From CAUZIZ01 sp965219005 (GTDB lineage Bacteria; Acidobacteriota; UBA6911; RPQK01; JAJDTT01): 64,000 bases of DNA. Shown here one piece after another: positions 26,153-35,382 of this stretch. The stretch lies in NCBI GenBank assembly GCA_965219005.1, contig CBDCMS010000002.1:1178001-1242000 (forward strand), given 5' to 3'. Position numbers and translations under genes: made by a program. Position 1 is the first letter of the stretch, and each line of letters opens with the position of its first letter. The notes beneath the pieces are model-generated. The model searched no databases. It saw nothing but the letters and a program-made list of their open reading frames with translations, and had not been told where the DNA came from.

Positions 26153-28808
26153 CGAGGGTTTCCTGAAGTTTCCTCAGCTGATCCTCGGTTTCGCGCTGGC
26201 GTTGGCGGGCCGCTTCAACGACATGATCAGGCGCCTTTTGAACGAAGGAAGAGTTCCCGAGCTTGGCTTCCAGGCGCTCCAGGTCCTGGTGCAGCTTTTT
26301 CAGCTGGCGACCGATCCGCTCCTGTTCCGCCTCCGGATCTACAGCCTCGTCCAGCGCCAGCGAAAATTCTGCCAGCCGCGAGACTCCACTCACGCGAAGA
26401 CCTTTGTTCTGCTGGATGGGAGAGAACTCTATCGGGTCGAGTCGGCATAGGTTCTGGAGCTGGTGCTGCTGCGATTGAAGGAAGGCCTGGGCTTCGCCTC
26501 GGGGGGCGAGTAGAGCTGGAAGCTTCTTGCTCGGTGCGATGTCGTTCTCGGCACGGGCCGTTCGGATAGCGGTGATCAATTCCTGCAGCTGTTCCATGCG
26601 ACCAATCGCGTCTTCATCGATCCAATCTTCCCGACTTCGGGGATAGGGGGCGAACATGATCGTCTCCCCTTCATGCGGAAGTTTCTGCCAGAGTTCCTCG
26701 GTCAAGAAGGGAATGAAAGGATGGAGAAGCCGCAAGGAGGTCTCCAGCACGAAGGTGACGATGAGAGCAGATCCCCCGGCTTTCTCTGAAGAGCTACCCA
26801 GGTCCGTGGAGCTACCCAAGTCCGTCTTGATCAGTTCGATATACCAGTCACAAAGCTCGTGCCAGAAGAAATGGTAGAGATCATGGCTGGCCTCGTGCAG
26901 GAAGAACCTCTCCAGGTTGCGGTCGGTGCCCGCTATGACCTGCTGCAGCCGTCCCAGAATCCAACGGTGCTCCAGCCCAAGCTCGGGTCCCTGCCACAGC
27001 GACTCAATATCGTCTTCGCTGACGGGTGAACTCGTTTCAAGATTCAGCAATAGAAAGCGACCTGCATTCCAGATCTTGTTGCAGAAGGCTCGATAGCCGG
27101 CCATCCGACTGATCGAAAATGGGATATCCGTGCCGGGCACTGCCGAAACCGCCACTGTGAATCTGACGGCGTCGCTGCCATACTCATCGATCAACTCCAG
27201 AGGGTCGATGATGTTGCCCCTGGACTTGGACATCTTTTGACCCTTTTCGTCTCGAACCAGACCGTTGATATAGACGCGTCGAAAAGGGACTTCTCCTCTG
27301 AAGCGAAGGCCCAGCATCATCATTCGGGCCACCCAGAAAAAGATGATGTCGAAGCCGGTGACGAGTGTGCTGGTGGGATAGTAGGTGTTGAGATCTTTTG
27401 TCTGGTCCGGCCATCCCAGAGTGGAGAAAGGCCACAGGCCCGAGCTGAACCAGGTGTCGAGAACATCCGACTCCTGTACCAGGTCGCGAGCCTGGCAGTG
27501 GACGCACACCTCGACATCTTCGCGAGATACGGTCAACTCTCCGCAGCTCTCGCAGTACCACGCCGGAATGCGGTGTCCCCACCACAGTTGTCTGCTGATG
27601 CACCAGTCATGGATGTTGGACATCCACTCGAAGAAGATTTTTTCGTAGTTCTCGGGAACGAATACGGTCTCCTTCTTCTGGACAGCCTGGATGGCAGCTT
27701 CGGCGAGAGGCTTCACCTTGACGAACCACTGAGTCGAGACCAGCGGCTCTACCACCGTTCCACATCTCTGGCACCCGCCGACATTGTGAGAATGGGATTC
27801 CACTTTGACCAACAAGTTCTGCTGTTCCAATGCGGCGGTTACCTGTTTTCGGGCCTGGTAGCGATCGAGACCCGAGAACTCCCCGGCTTCCCCCGTCATC
27901 TGTCCTTCTTCCCCGATGACCTTGACGATGGGAAGTGAATGTCTGCGGCCCATCTCGAAGTCGTTGGGATCATGCCCCGGGGTAACCTTGACTGCCCCGG
28001 TTCCGAACTCCCTGTCCACAAAGTTGTCGAGGACAATGGGGATCTCGCGGTTCATCAAGGGAAGGATGACGGTTTGGCCGTGAAGGTGCCGGTAGCGCTC
28101 ATCCTCTGGATGGACCGCCACTGCTGTATCGCCCAACATGGTCTCCGGGCGAGTGGTGGCAACCACCAGGGATTCTGCGGTTCCCTTGATGGGGTACCTG
28201 ATATGCCACAGCTTTCCCTCTGTGGCTTCGAACTCGACTTCGAGGTCTGATATCGCCGTGCAGCAGCGAGGACACCAGTTGACCAGGTACTCCCCGCGGT
28301 AGATCAACCCCTCCTCATAGAGCTGGACGAAAACCTCTCGCACGGCCCGCGACAGACCCTCATCCAGGGTGAAGCGCTGACGACTCCAATCGCAGGAGCA
28401 CCCCAGTTTTCGAATCTGGGAAAGAATGTTGGACTCAGCCGTTTCCTTCCATCGCCAAACGACCCGTTCGAACTCCTCTCTTCCTAGGTCTGTACGTTTC
28501 TTGCCCTGCTCAGCCAACTGGCGCTCAACCACGTTCTGCGTCGCGATTCCCGCATGATCGGTTCCGGGAAGCCAAAGCACGTTGGACCCCTTCATGCGTT
28601 CCCAGCGGGCGAGAATGTCCTGCAAGGTCATGTTCAGGGCATGTCCCATATGGAGAGACCCGGTCACGTTGGGGGGAGGCATGGCGATGGAAAACGGGGG
28701 ACTCGCAGACTCCTCGTCGGCGCGGAAATAGCCGCGCTCCTCCCAGAGGGTGTACCATTTCCCCTCTACCTCTTGTGGTTCGTAGGCCTTGGCAATCTCT
28801 TTACTCAC
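26133..28808 (-). CDS. Valyl-tRNA synthetase
   Basis: Class I aminoacyl-tRNA synthetase of 891 residues. The HIGH motif appears as PPPNVTGSLHMGHALN near residue 50. The editing domain lies in the middle (TTRPETMLGDTAVAVHP). KMSKSRGN lies near residue 530. Zinc-type cysteine pairs (CQRCG, CESCG, CVHC) are present, and the C-terminal coiled-coil tRNA arm is rich in Arg, Glu and Leu. A small tandem duplication (TDLGSSTDLGSS) inserts in the anticodon-binding domain. It leads the valS-nadC unit. No T-box leader is visible upstream. Confidence 0.97.
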   Translation of the reverse strand: MSKEIAKAYEPQEVEGKWYTLWEERGYFRADEESASPPFSIAMPPPNVTGSLHMGHALNMTLQDILARWERMKGSNVLWLPGTDHAGIATQNVVERQLAEQGKKRTDLGREEFERVVWRWKETAESNILSQIRKLGCSCDWSRQRFTLDEGLSRAVREVFVQLYEEGLIYRGEYLVNWCPRCCTAISDLEVEFEATEGKLWHIRYPIKGTAESLVVATTRPETMLGDTAVAVHPEDERYRHLHGQTVILPLMNREIPIVLDNFVDREFGTGAVKVTPGHDPNDFEMGRRHSLPIVKVIGEEGQMTGEAGEFSGLDRYQARKQVTAALEQQNLLVKVESHSHNVGGCQRCGTVVEPLVSTQWFVKVKPLAEAAIQAVQKKETVFVPENYEKIFFEWMSNIHDWCISRQLWWGHRIPAWYCESCGELTVSREDVEVCVHCQARDLVQESDVLDTWFSSGLWPFSTLGWPDQTKDLNTYYPTSTLVTGFDIIFFWVARMMMLGLRFRGEVPFRRVYINGLVRDEKGQKMSKSRGNIIDPLELIDEYGSDAVRFTVAVSAVPGTDIPFSISRMAGYRAFCNKIWNAGRFLLLNLETSSPVSEDDIESLWQGPELGLEHRWILGRLQQVIAGTDRNLERFFLHEASHDLYHFFWHELCDWYIELIKTDLGSSTDLGSSSEKAGGSALIVTFVLETSLRLLHPFIPFLTEELWQKLPHEGETIMFAPYPRSREDWIDEDAIGRMEQLQELITAIRTARAENDIAPSKKLPALLAPRGEAQAFLQSQQHQLQNLCRLDPIEFSPIQQNKGLRVSGVSRLAEFSLALDEAVDPEAEQERIGRQLKKLHQDLERLEAKLGNSSFVQKAPDHVVEAARQRQRETEDQLRKLQETLDELSQP

Positions 28809-28919
28809 GAGTCTCCTTCGACGAGAGGAAGCTACCAGCGATCCGAGAACAAAGTGTAGCCCAGTTCGCCCAACGAGAACCAGCGCCCGCCGCGGCCAAA
28901 TACCAGCCGGCAGTCCTCT

Positions 28920-29215
28920 AAGCTGAAACTTGATTGGCTAGGAGGTCATGCGAGAGTCGTCAGAAGCAGAGCCGTGACTGCAAAGGAGCGGTACCGGCAT
29001 TCCGATGCCGGTACCAACGAATCAAGCGGCGTGTGGTCGGTTGGACCCCCTTCTTAGGAACTCATCGCATGCCCCGATCTTTGATCGGGGCCCGCTCCTT
29101 CACAGTCACGGCTCCGCCAGTGTTGCTAACGAGGATCATTGGAGAAGGAACCCAAGTTGCTTTCTCGAATGGCGCCAGCATCCCTGGGGGCCCCACCAAT
29201 CTGAAACATGGATAG
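28920..29215 (-). repeat. Dispersed repeat copy B with empty IS target site
   Basis: Counterpart of copy A in opposite orientation and without an IS. Imperfect inverted arms lie at 28966-28991 and 29092-29117 (AGAGCCGTGACTG core), with an inner hairpin at 28990-29015 and another at 29080-29092 around CCCCGATC. They are followed by CAGTGTTGCTAACGAG, the intact site TTCTCGAA at 29162-29169, then GGCGCCAGC, CCCTGGGGGCCCCACC and TCTGAAAC. The 540-bp gap between valS and cobA holds no gene. Confidence 0.75.
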
Positions 29216-29347
29216 TGAGCGGTGACGCAGTGATCAGTCTGCGGTAGGGGAATATAGTGCCGCGAACGGGTCAATCGCCAGGATGACGAAGCCGGGTTTT
29301 TACCTGAATGATGAGGAATCCGCAGCGGTCCAACCTTGCAGGCCGCA

Positions 29348-30190
29348 TCATCCCTTGCGGCGTGCTTGTGCTCTTGGGCTGCCTCGTGAGCTGTCCGGAT
29401 CGGGTGAAACGGAGACAGCGGTGTCCGGCTTCTTCAGCCATTGACCGATGATGGAACGGAATTCCACTACCTTGCCCACGATTAGTAGAGCCGGCGACTG
29501 AATTCCGAGTTGATCTGTCTCCCGCACGATCGTTCGGAGTGTTCCCACAGCTTCTTTCTGACCCTCCAGAGTTCCCGCCTCGACGACGGCGGCCGGAGTA
29601 TCCAGGGAACGTCCGTGCAGCACGAGTTTGGAAACGATACCTCGCAGGTTGTGCAATGGCATGAGGACGACCAGGGTATCCGTGGCTGTAGCTACCCTCT
29701 CCCACTCGACGGGCTGCTCTGAATCGGTGACCTGATGCCCGGTGATGATGGCTACTGAGGAGGAGACGTCTCGATGAGTGACGGGAATGCCTGCCGCCGC
29801 CGGCACAGCCAGAGCTGAGCTCACACCAGGAACAATCTCGAAAGGGATTCCCCGTTGGGCGAGGAAGATGGCCTCTTCTCCTCCTCGGCCGAAAACGAAG
29901 GGATCTCCTCCCTTGAGCCGCACGACCTGCTTTCCCTCCTTGGCTTTGGAGGCTAGCAACTCGTTTATCTTCTCCTGGGGGAAGCTGTAGCGTCCGCCCT
30001 TCTTGCCGACGAGAATCCTCTCCGCGGTTGGCGGCGACAGGTTTGGGAGGCGTGAATCAACCAACCGGTCGTAGACCACAACATCAGCCTGATTGAGACA
30101 GCGCTGGCCCTTGAGGGTGAGCAGTTCTGGATCACCGGGCCCGGCACCCACCAGGAAGACTTTGCCAACTCGGGAGGAAAGAACTCTCAC
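29348..30190 (-). CDS. Uroporphyrinogen-III C-methyltransferase
   Basis: SAM-dependent methyltransferase of about 280 residues converting uroporphyrinogen III to precorrin-2 for siroheme or cobalamin. Motifs are FLVGAGPGDPELLTLKG, VVVYDRLVD, VVRLKGGDPFVFGRGGEE and PGVSSALAVPAAAGIPVTHRDVSSS, all typical of CobA/SUMT. GTG 30190 is preferred, 1 nt beyond the stop of the upstream dehydrogenase gene; the ATG at 30262 would overlap that gene by 71 bp. Together the two genes replace a fused CysG. The polar C-terminal tail after QWLKKPD is probably disordered. Confidence 0.93.
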   Translation of the reverse strand: MRVLSSRVGKVFLVGAGPGDPELLTLKGQRCLNQADVVVYDRLVDSRLPNLSPPTAERILVGKKGGRYSFPQEKINELLASKAKEGKQVVRLKGGDPFVFGRGGEEAIFLAQRGIPFEIVPGVSSALAVPAAAGIPVTHRDVSSSVAIITGHQVTDSEQPVEWERVATATDTLVVLMPLHNLRGIVSKLVLHGRSLDTPAAVVEAGTLEGQKEAVGTLRTIVRETDQLGIQSPALLIVGKVVEFRSIIGQWLKKPDTAVSVSPDPDSSRGSPRAQARRKG

Positions 30191-30191
30191 C

Positions 30192-30776
30192 TCAACTCTC
30201 TTCCAGAGCCTGATCGATGCGCGCCCGCACTTCTGATTGGCCTTGGCGTCGGGTTGTTTCAAGCAGATCTAGATCGTCCACCAGGTGCGAGAAGAAGTCC
30301 TTGCGGTCATCGAACGAAGAAAAACGGTCCTTCACCCGAGGGCGGATCGCTCTCAGGGCTTGGAGCAGGTCTCCGTATTCCGGCCCAAACTGGGACTCCA
30401 GTTGTCTACGTATCCGTTTGGCGAGAGCAGGACTGCTACCGGAGGTAGAGATAGCGATGATGAGATCACCTCGATGGACCAGTGCGGGGGCGATGAAGTT
30501 ACAGTACTCTGTCTGATCAACGACGTTGACCAGGATTCGATGTGCCTCAGCGAAATCCTTGATCCGTCTGGCCACCGTCGCGTCCTCGACCGCAGCCACG
30601 ATCAGGAAGGCATCCCGGGCCTCATCGGGTACGAATTCGCCCGACCGCCGAACGAGGCCTCCCGCCCGGTCCAAGGCTCTTGCTTTTTCTTCCGCAAGAT
30701 CTCCGTCTCCGACCACCAGGCAAACACGCCCCTTCAGATCGAGAAACACCGGAAAGTAGCTCATCTCGGCCATCAT
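30192..30776 (-). CDS. Precorrin-2 dehydrogenase / sirohydrochlorin ferrochelatase
   Basis: Protein of about 194 residues matching the N-terminal half of CysG (Met8/SirC type). It has YFPVFLDLKGRVCLVVGDGDLAEEKARALDRAGGLV (NAD-binding fold near the N terminus), a VNVVDQTEYCNFIAPALVHRGDLIIAISTSGSSPALAKRIRR segment containing the conserved catalytic region, and a helical tail. It oxidises precorrin-2 to sirohydrochlorin and may insert iron. Start at the ATG pair 30776/30773, preceded by GGAA; the upstream extension to 30893 is not protein-like. Forms a siroheme operon with the following SUMT gene. Confidence 0.92.
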   Translation of the reverse strand: MMAEMSYFPVFLDLKGRVCLVVGDGDLAEEKARALDRAGGLVRRSGEFVPDEARDAFLIVAAVEDATVARRIKDFAEAHRILVNVVDQTEYCNFIAPALVHRGDLIIAISTSGSSPALAKRIRRQLESQFGPEYGDLLQALRAIRPRVKDRFSSFDDRKDFFSHLVDDLDLLETTRRQGQSEVRARIDQALEES

Positions 30777-30924
30777 AGAATTCCGATCAATTAGGTAGAG
30801 AGTAGCGTAGGGTCGGTGTTCGTGTAAAGTGAGGGCCGTAGGTCGAAGGGCGTGAGTTGGGGGTCGCGAGACGCAAGTGTAAGGTAAATGCAACTCCTGC
30901 GCTCTTTCACCATCTGGATACCTG

Positions 30925-31326
30925 ATGGTAGCGAAACGATTCTTTCAAACAGTGTTGATAGTGGGCATGACCTGGTCCTGCATGGCTGCCTTCGGAGCGG
31001 AAGAGCAGATCGCACCCGACAACCCAGCGGAAGAGCAGATCGCACCTGACACCCCAACTGACCTGAAGGCTAAGAGCCATTATAAGGGAGCGGTTGCGAT
31101 GGTTGTCCTTAGCTGGCTGGATGAGTCTGGCAACGAGCTGGGGTTCGAGATTCTCCGGTCCGACAATGGCGAGGAGTTCCGGGTTGTCGGTATGGTTGGG
31201 GCCAATACGACTCGCTTTACCGACGAGATCGGCAAGTACATTACCGGTGCCTTCACTTATAGGGCCAGGGCCTTCAACCAATTTGCGAAGAGTTCGTATT
31301 CCAACGCAGCCTCGGTCTGGTTCTAA
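30925..31326 (+). CDS. Secreted protein with one fibronectin type III domain
   Basis: Small exported protein of 133 residues. It has a signal peptide (KRFFQTVLIVGMTWSCMAAFGA), then a 10-residue tandem duplication AEEQIAPDNP/AEEQIAPDTP, and a single FnIII-like domain: PTDLKAKS, VVLSWLDESGNELGFEILRS, FTYRARAFNQFAKSSYSN. The repeat reflects a 30-bp DNA duplication at 31000-31060. It is a likely cell-surface or periplasmic adhesion module. A radical SAM gene and a Tat-exported isomerase follow in the same direction, but functional linkage is unclear. Confidence 0.75.
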   Translation: MVAKRFFQTVLIVGMTWSCMAAFGAEEQIAPDNPAEEQIAPDTPTDLKAKSHYKGAVAMVVLSWLDESGNELGFEILRSDNGEEFRVVGMVGANTTRFTDEIGKYITGAFTYRARAFNQFAKSSYSNAASVWF

Positions 31327-31449
31327 CCCGGGCCACCGGCCCAATGTTCTGATTTTCTCTCTACCTCCTCAACGGCTGGCCGTTTGCTGTCGAGAAGGCT
31401 CCGCTCGCGAGCCGGTGCGGGCGCTTCTGTTATCATTGACCTGTACTGG

Positions 31450-32463
31450 ATGACTTTGGTGCAGGACAACACGCTTTCCTTCAATCTCGAACCCACTTTC
31501 CGCTGCAACCTGGGTTGTGAGATGTGCCCTCGCTTTTCCAGTGAGGACCCTCATCTCGACATGTCGATGGACACCTACGCACGAATCCATGCGGCCATGG
31601 GCTACGCTCACACGGTGGACTTCACGGGATGGGGTGAACCCATGCTTCATCCTGAAATCTACAACATGATCCGCGCCGCCAACGATCAGGGATGTGTCAT
31701 CAGCATGACGTCGAATGGCACCATTTTGAATCGGAAGAATAGTCTCTCCTTGATCTCGGCGGGTATGGATCGTCTTACCATCTCTGTAGACGGGATGACT
31801 CCCCAGACCTTTGACGCCATTCGACTCGGCGCCTCCTTCGAGCAGATCACCAGGAATCTGAAGCAGATGAGCCAACTGATCCAGGAGACCCAGAGTTCCC
31901 TGGAACTGGCAGTGGCCTTCACCATTCAACACGACAATGCGTCCGAGCTGCCTTTGATCGTTCCCTGGATGAGATCGGTGGGGTCGCGTGTGCTGCACTT
32001 GAAGCAACTGAACGTACTTTCCCACATTGACGACTGGGAGCGGAGCTTCCTGAAGCATGGACTGGCGTCCGGCGATCAGGATCGTGCACCTATCGAGCGT
32101 CTGGAGAAGCAGATTGAGGAGGTATTGGATCGGGCCCAAGAGGCCGGGATCAAGGTTCTCGTCCATTCTGAGTTTCCCATGACCCGGGAGATGAAGGGGC
32201 GTCACTGCCTCGCCACCCCACTGGAATCCGTCTACTTTTCCTACGAAGGGAGGGTGGCCCCCTGTTGCCATTTCGGCCACCACGTGAGCCGATACTTTGA
32301 GGCCGAGTACTATTCGCCCTCTGCGCTGTTTTTCGGCGATATCCGGGAAAAGACATTCCGTGAAGTCTGGGAAGATGATTCCTTTCAGAGCTTTCGACGG
32401 GGATTTGTAACCCAGGACTTTCCCGAGGCTTGCAAGACCTGCTACCTGCTCTACGGGAAGTAG
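31450..32463 (+). CDS. Radical SAM enzyme with SPASM-like C terminus
   Basis: Iron-sulfur radical SAM protein of about 337 residues. The cluster motif is CNLGCEMC (Cys-x3-Cys-x2-Cys) near residue 20, followed by the GWGEP SAM-binding loop (FTGWGEPMLHP) and SVDGMTPQTFDAIR. The C terminus has several cysteines (GRHCLATP, RVAPCCHFGHH, CKTCYLLYGK), consistent with a SPASM or twitch domain carrying an auxiliary cluster. No peptide precursor is obvious nearby apart from the FnIII protein, so peptide modification, sugar dehydrogenation or other chemistry cannot be separated. ATG 31450 fits the family; the longer reading starts at 31384. Confidence 0.87.
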   Translation: MTLVQDNTLSFNLEPTFRCNLGCEMCPRFSSEDPHLDMSMDTYARIHAAMGYAHTVDFTGWGEPMLHPEIYNMIRAANDQGCVISMTSNGTILNRKNSLSLISAGMDRLTISVDGMTPQTFDAIRLGASFEQITRNLKQMSQLIQETQSSLELAVAFTIQHDNASELPLIVPWMRSVGSRVLHLKQLNVLSHIDDWERSFLKHGLASGDQDRAPIERLEKQIEEVLDRAQEAGIKVLVHSEFPMTREMKGRHCLATPLESVYFSYEGRVAPCCHFGHHVSRYFEAEYYSPSALFFGDIREKTFREVWEDDSFQSFRRGFVTQDFPEACKTCYLLYGK

Positions 32464-32521
32464 GCAAGACGTCGGATGCCAGGTTGACCTGTGAGACTCT
32501 AGGCAAACCAAGGGAGAGCCG

Positions 32522-33436
32522 ATGAAAAGAAGAGAATTCCTCAGGTCCTCAGTGGGCACGAGCCTTTCCGCTTTGGGTGCAGGAGAGCTTGCCCGGGCAG
32601 TGTCTTTGGGCGATGGCGAAAGAGGAAAAGGTGGATTGCATCTCAAGTACGCTCCCCGCCTCGGTTTTCTGGCGGATGAGTTGAGTATCCCCCAACGTCT
32701 GGAGAAGTTTTCGCGGCACGGCTTCTTCGCTATCGAATACAACGGATTGATGAATCATCCCAAAGCCGAGGTGGGTCGGATACGGAAGAAACTCGACTCT
32801 CTAGGGATGGAGATGGGTATCTTCGTGGCGAACCCCAACGGTTGGAAAACGGCTGGGTTGTGCGATCCGGCGGAGCGATCCAACTTCCTTGCGGATCTCC
32901 GTCAGGCCGTCGAATACCATGGGATCATTGGAAATCATTTCTGCACGGTCATTACCGGCAACGAAAAGCCAGGGATTCCCCGCGGCCGGCAGAAACAGAA
33001 TGTGATTGATGGGCTGAAGGCCGCTGCGGAGGTGTTGGAACCCACCGGGTTGACGATCGTCGTGGAGCCGTTGAATGTCCTGGTGAACCACGCCGGCTAT
33101 TTCCTGGTCCACTCAGAAGAGGCCGCTGAGATCATGGAGGCGGTCGGCAGCGACAAGGTCAAGATTCTCTTCGACATCTACCATCAGCAGATTTCGGAAG
33201 GCAATCTGGTCAACAACATCAAAAGGCACTTGCCCTACATCGGTTACTTCCAGGTGGGCGATGTACCCGGCCGAAAGGAACCCGGGACCGGAGAAGTAAA
33301 CTGGAAGAACGTGTTCAAGGCGATTTACGACACTGGGTATCGTGGCATCCTCGGCATGGAGCACGGCCTTTCCGTCCCTGGCGAGAAGGGACTTCTCAAG
33401 TGCTTCGCTGAGTACCGGCGCGCTGATAATTGGTAA
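32522..33436 (+). CDS. Tat-exported hydroxypyruvate isomerase-like TIM barrel
   Basis: Protein of 304 residues. The N terminus has a twin-arginine pattern (KRREFLRSS followed by SALGAGELARA), so it is predicted to fold in the cytoplasm and be exported. The mature part matches hydroxypyruvate isomerase/xylose-isomerase-like barrels: VVEPLNVLVNHAGYFLVHS with the metal-ligand Glu, FDIYHQQISEGN, YFQVGDVPGRKEPGTGEVNW and LGMEHG with the second catalytic Glu. The enzyme interconverts hydroxypyruvate and tartronate semialdehyde or a related sugar. A second Tat-exported barrel starts at 63331. Confidence 0.88.
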   Translation: MKRREFLRSSVGTSLSALGAGELARAVSLGDGERGKGGLHLKYAPRLGFLADELSIPQRLEKFSRHGFFAIEYNGLMNHPKAEVGRIRKKLDSLGMEMGIFVANPNGWKTAGLCDPAERSNFLADLRQAVEYHGIIGNHFCTVITGNEKPGIPRGRQKQNVIDGLKAAAEVLEPTGLTIVVEPLNVLVNHAGYFLVHSEEAAEIMEAVGSDKVKILFDIYHQQISEGNLVNNIKRHLPYIGYFQVGDVPGRKEPGTGEVNWKNVFKAIYDTGYRGILGMEHGLSVPGEKGLLKCFAEYRRADNW

Positions 33437-33533
33437 GGCTATTCTCGGCGCTGGATTATTCCGGAGAAACTCGCCGATCTATTGGAGCCTGAAGCGCGAG
33501 CGAGGGGTTGGGGGCGGCCCTGCGACCCCTCGT

Positions 33534-35315
33534 TCAAGCGTGTTGTCCGCGGAACGATATTTCTCCCACGAACTTTCGAGTGCCTCTCCGCAGCAGGGAC
33601 CAGGCGTAGAGGAAAGCCAGGCAGATCAGACAGAACAGCTCCAGAAGAGAGGCGGACTCGACGGTGCTCCCGCTCAAGGGCACGCTTTTGAACTCTGGCA
33701 GCAAAGCGTTGGTCAGGTAACCCAGGCTTGCAGATAGAAGAATGATGCTTAGGCTGAACTTCAAAGCGACTTTTCTCGAGTGCAGTTGTCCCAGCACACC
33801 GAAGGTGGTTACGTTGGTGGCGGGTCCTGTTAGCAGAAATGCCAAGGCCGCTCCCGGTGAGACTCCCTTCGCTAGGAGCACAGCAACAAAGGGTGTGGCA
33901 CTGGAAGCGCATACGTAGGTGGGCAGGCCTAAGAGGGTAAAGAGAATCACTTCGAAGGAGGAAGGCAGTGCCCCCAGCCGCCCGGGTTGGAGGAAGGATT
34001 CTGCTATAGCTGCTACGGTCAACCCGAACAGGATCCAGGGTGCAGTGTGATCGACCACCTCTCCCAGCCCTACCTTCAGTGCACGGCTGATTTTATTGCT
34101 GAACGGCAGTTCTTCGGTCTGCGGGGCCTGCTGCTGCTTCTCGGGCTCGAGGCTTGCGGAAGTTGTCATCGGCCCACCGACGATCCAGCCCACGGCGAAA
34201 GCAACCACTGCAGCCGCTAGGACTCGTGCCAAGGTCATCTGGGTTCCCAGCAAGGGGATGGACATAAGTACGGCGTCCAGACCCAATTCGGGAGTGGAGA
34301 TCAGGAAGGCCATGGCGGCCGTAGCTGGAGCCCCTCGTTGAACCAAGGTACGGTAAAGCGGTACCACCCCGCAGGAGCAGATGGGAAAGGGCAAGCCCAG
34401 GCTCATTCCGCGGACAGCCTGGGTCCATTTTGCTCCCTTGTTCATCCATCGGATTGAGGACTGGGAAAGAAAAGAGCTCATGAAGCCGGCTACCAGATAG
34501 GCCAGAAGCAGGGCCGGTGCACTGCGCAGAGCCAGTCCCAGAAAGGTTCGAAATATGGGAAGGTTGATCGAGCCGTGTACTGATTCGTCTCCTCCCAGGA
34601 AGATCGCCATCAGCGCAAGGCCCAACAGGGCTCCTGATCCCTCGTACCAACCGTTTCTCTTGCTGGCTCCGCCCTGTGCCATAAGTTGTGATTTGATACC
34701 GGGCTGGTGAAAGACCACGTGTGCCAGTGAGCCCGCCACCAGGGCTTGGAACCAAGCCATGGCTTGACTTGACAGGCCTACGAGCAGCTGGGGACCCAGT
34801 CCGAAGCCCAGAGTGGAACTAGCGATGACGAGGGCGAAAACCACCAAAGCGGTCCGGACTCCGAAGATGGGGCGTACCAGCCACCAGATCGTGAGTCCAA
34901 CTGGTAAGCGATGCAGGATCACTGCGAACGGGAGCAAGTGTTGGCTCTGTCCGGGCGAGAGGTGAGGATTGGTCAAGGCGGCGCCGTCCGCTGCGGCGTG
35001 AACGCAGAGTCCAATCAGCCCCAGAACCAGGGCCGTAGAGTGGACTCGATCAGCACCTTTCTTGAAGATCTTCTCTGAGAAGGTTGGCCCGAACATTCCC
35101 AGGAAGGCAAATAGTAGGGACCACCAATGACCTCGGGCCAGGATTGAAGGAAGGATGCTGAGCACAACTAGTCCGGTGATGCAGACGAAAATGAAGCCGT
35201 CCAGGAGCGAGAGCATTGGGAGTCGATTGCGCGAGACTCGATAGATCAGAGGGCCCAAAGAGAGGGAGATAAAGCTCGCAAAGAGAAGTTCAATCTCCTC
35301 CAGCCTGAATTCCAT
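33534..35315 (-). CDS. Fusion of ZIP-like and YraQ-type permease domains
   Basis: Polytopic membrane protein of 593 residues. Residues 1-205 resemble a ZIP metal transporter: VHAAADGAAL (His106, Asp110) matches the ZIP TM4 His-x3-Asp-Gly pattern, ILHRLPVGL (His135) matches TM5, and AHVVFHQPG follows in a later helix. Residues 250-580 match the YraQ/ArsP permease family, with two homologous halves: FPICSCGVVPLYRTLVQRGAPATAAMAFLISTPELG and YVCASSATPFVAVLLAKGVSPGAALAFLLTGPATN. Either half alone would be a full protein in many bacteria. Metal or metalloid export is plausible. It is convergent with the isomerase gene. Confidence 0.75.
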   Translation of the reverse strand: MEFRLEEIELLFASFISLSLGPLIYRVSRNRLPMLSLLDGFIFVCITGLVVLSILPSILARGHWWSLLFAFLGMFGPTFSEKIFKKGADRVHSTALVLGLIGLCVHAAADGAALTNPHLSPGQSQHLLPFAVILHRLPVGLTIWWLVRPIFGVRTALVVFALVIASSTLGFGLGPQLLVGLSSQAMAWFQALVAGSLAHVVFHQPGIKSQLMAQGGASKRNGWYEGSGALLGLALMAIFLGGDESVHGSINLPIFRTFLGLALRSAPALLLAYLVAGFMSSFLSQSSIRWMNKGAKWTQAVRGMSLGLPFPICSCGVVPLYRTLVQRGAPATAAMAFLISTPELGLDAVLMSIPLLGTQMTLARVLAAAVVAFAVGWIVGGPMTTSASLEPEKQQQAPQTEELPFSNKISRALKVGLGEVVDHTAPWILFGLTVAAIAESFLQPGRLGALPSSFEVILFTLLGLPTYVCASSATPFVAVLLAKGVSPGAALAFLLTGPATNVTTFGVLGQLHSRKVALKFSLSIILLSASLGYLTNALLPEFKSVPLSGSTVESASLLELFCLICLAFLYAWSLLRRGTRKFVGEISFRGQHA

Positions 35316-35382
35316 GCGGGGTCAGCCTTTCCTTGGGGGCGCAGGAAGCCTGGATCCACGGATATGGTAAACTATCGCCCGC

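Noticed and set aside
31369..32742. Antisense ORF of 457 codons opposite the radical SAM gene
   Set aside because: It overlaps a radical SAM enzyme with an intact cluster motif; its composition reflects high-GC third-position bias.
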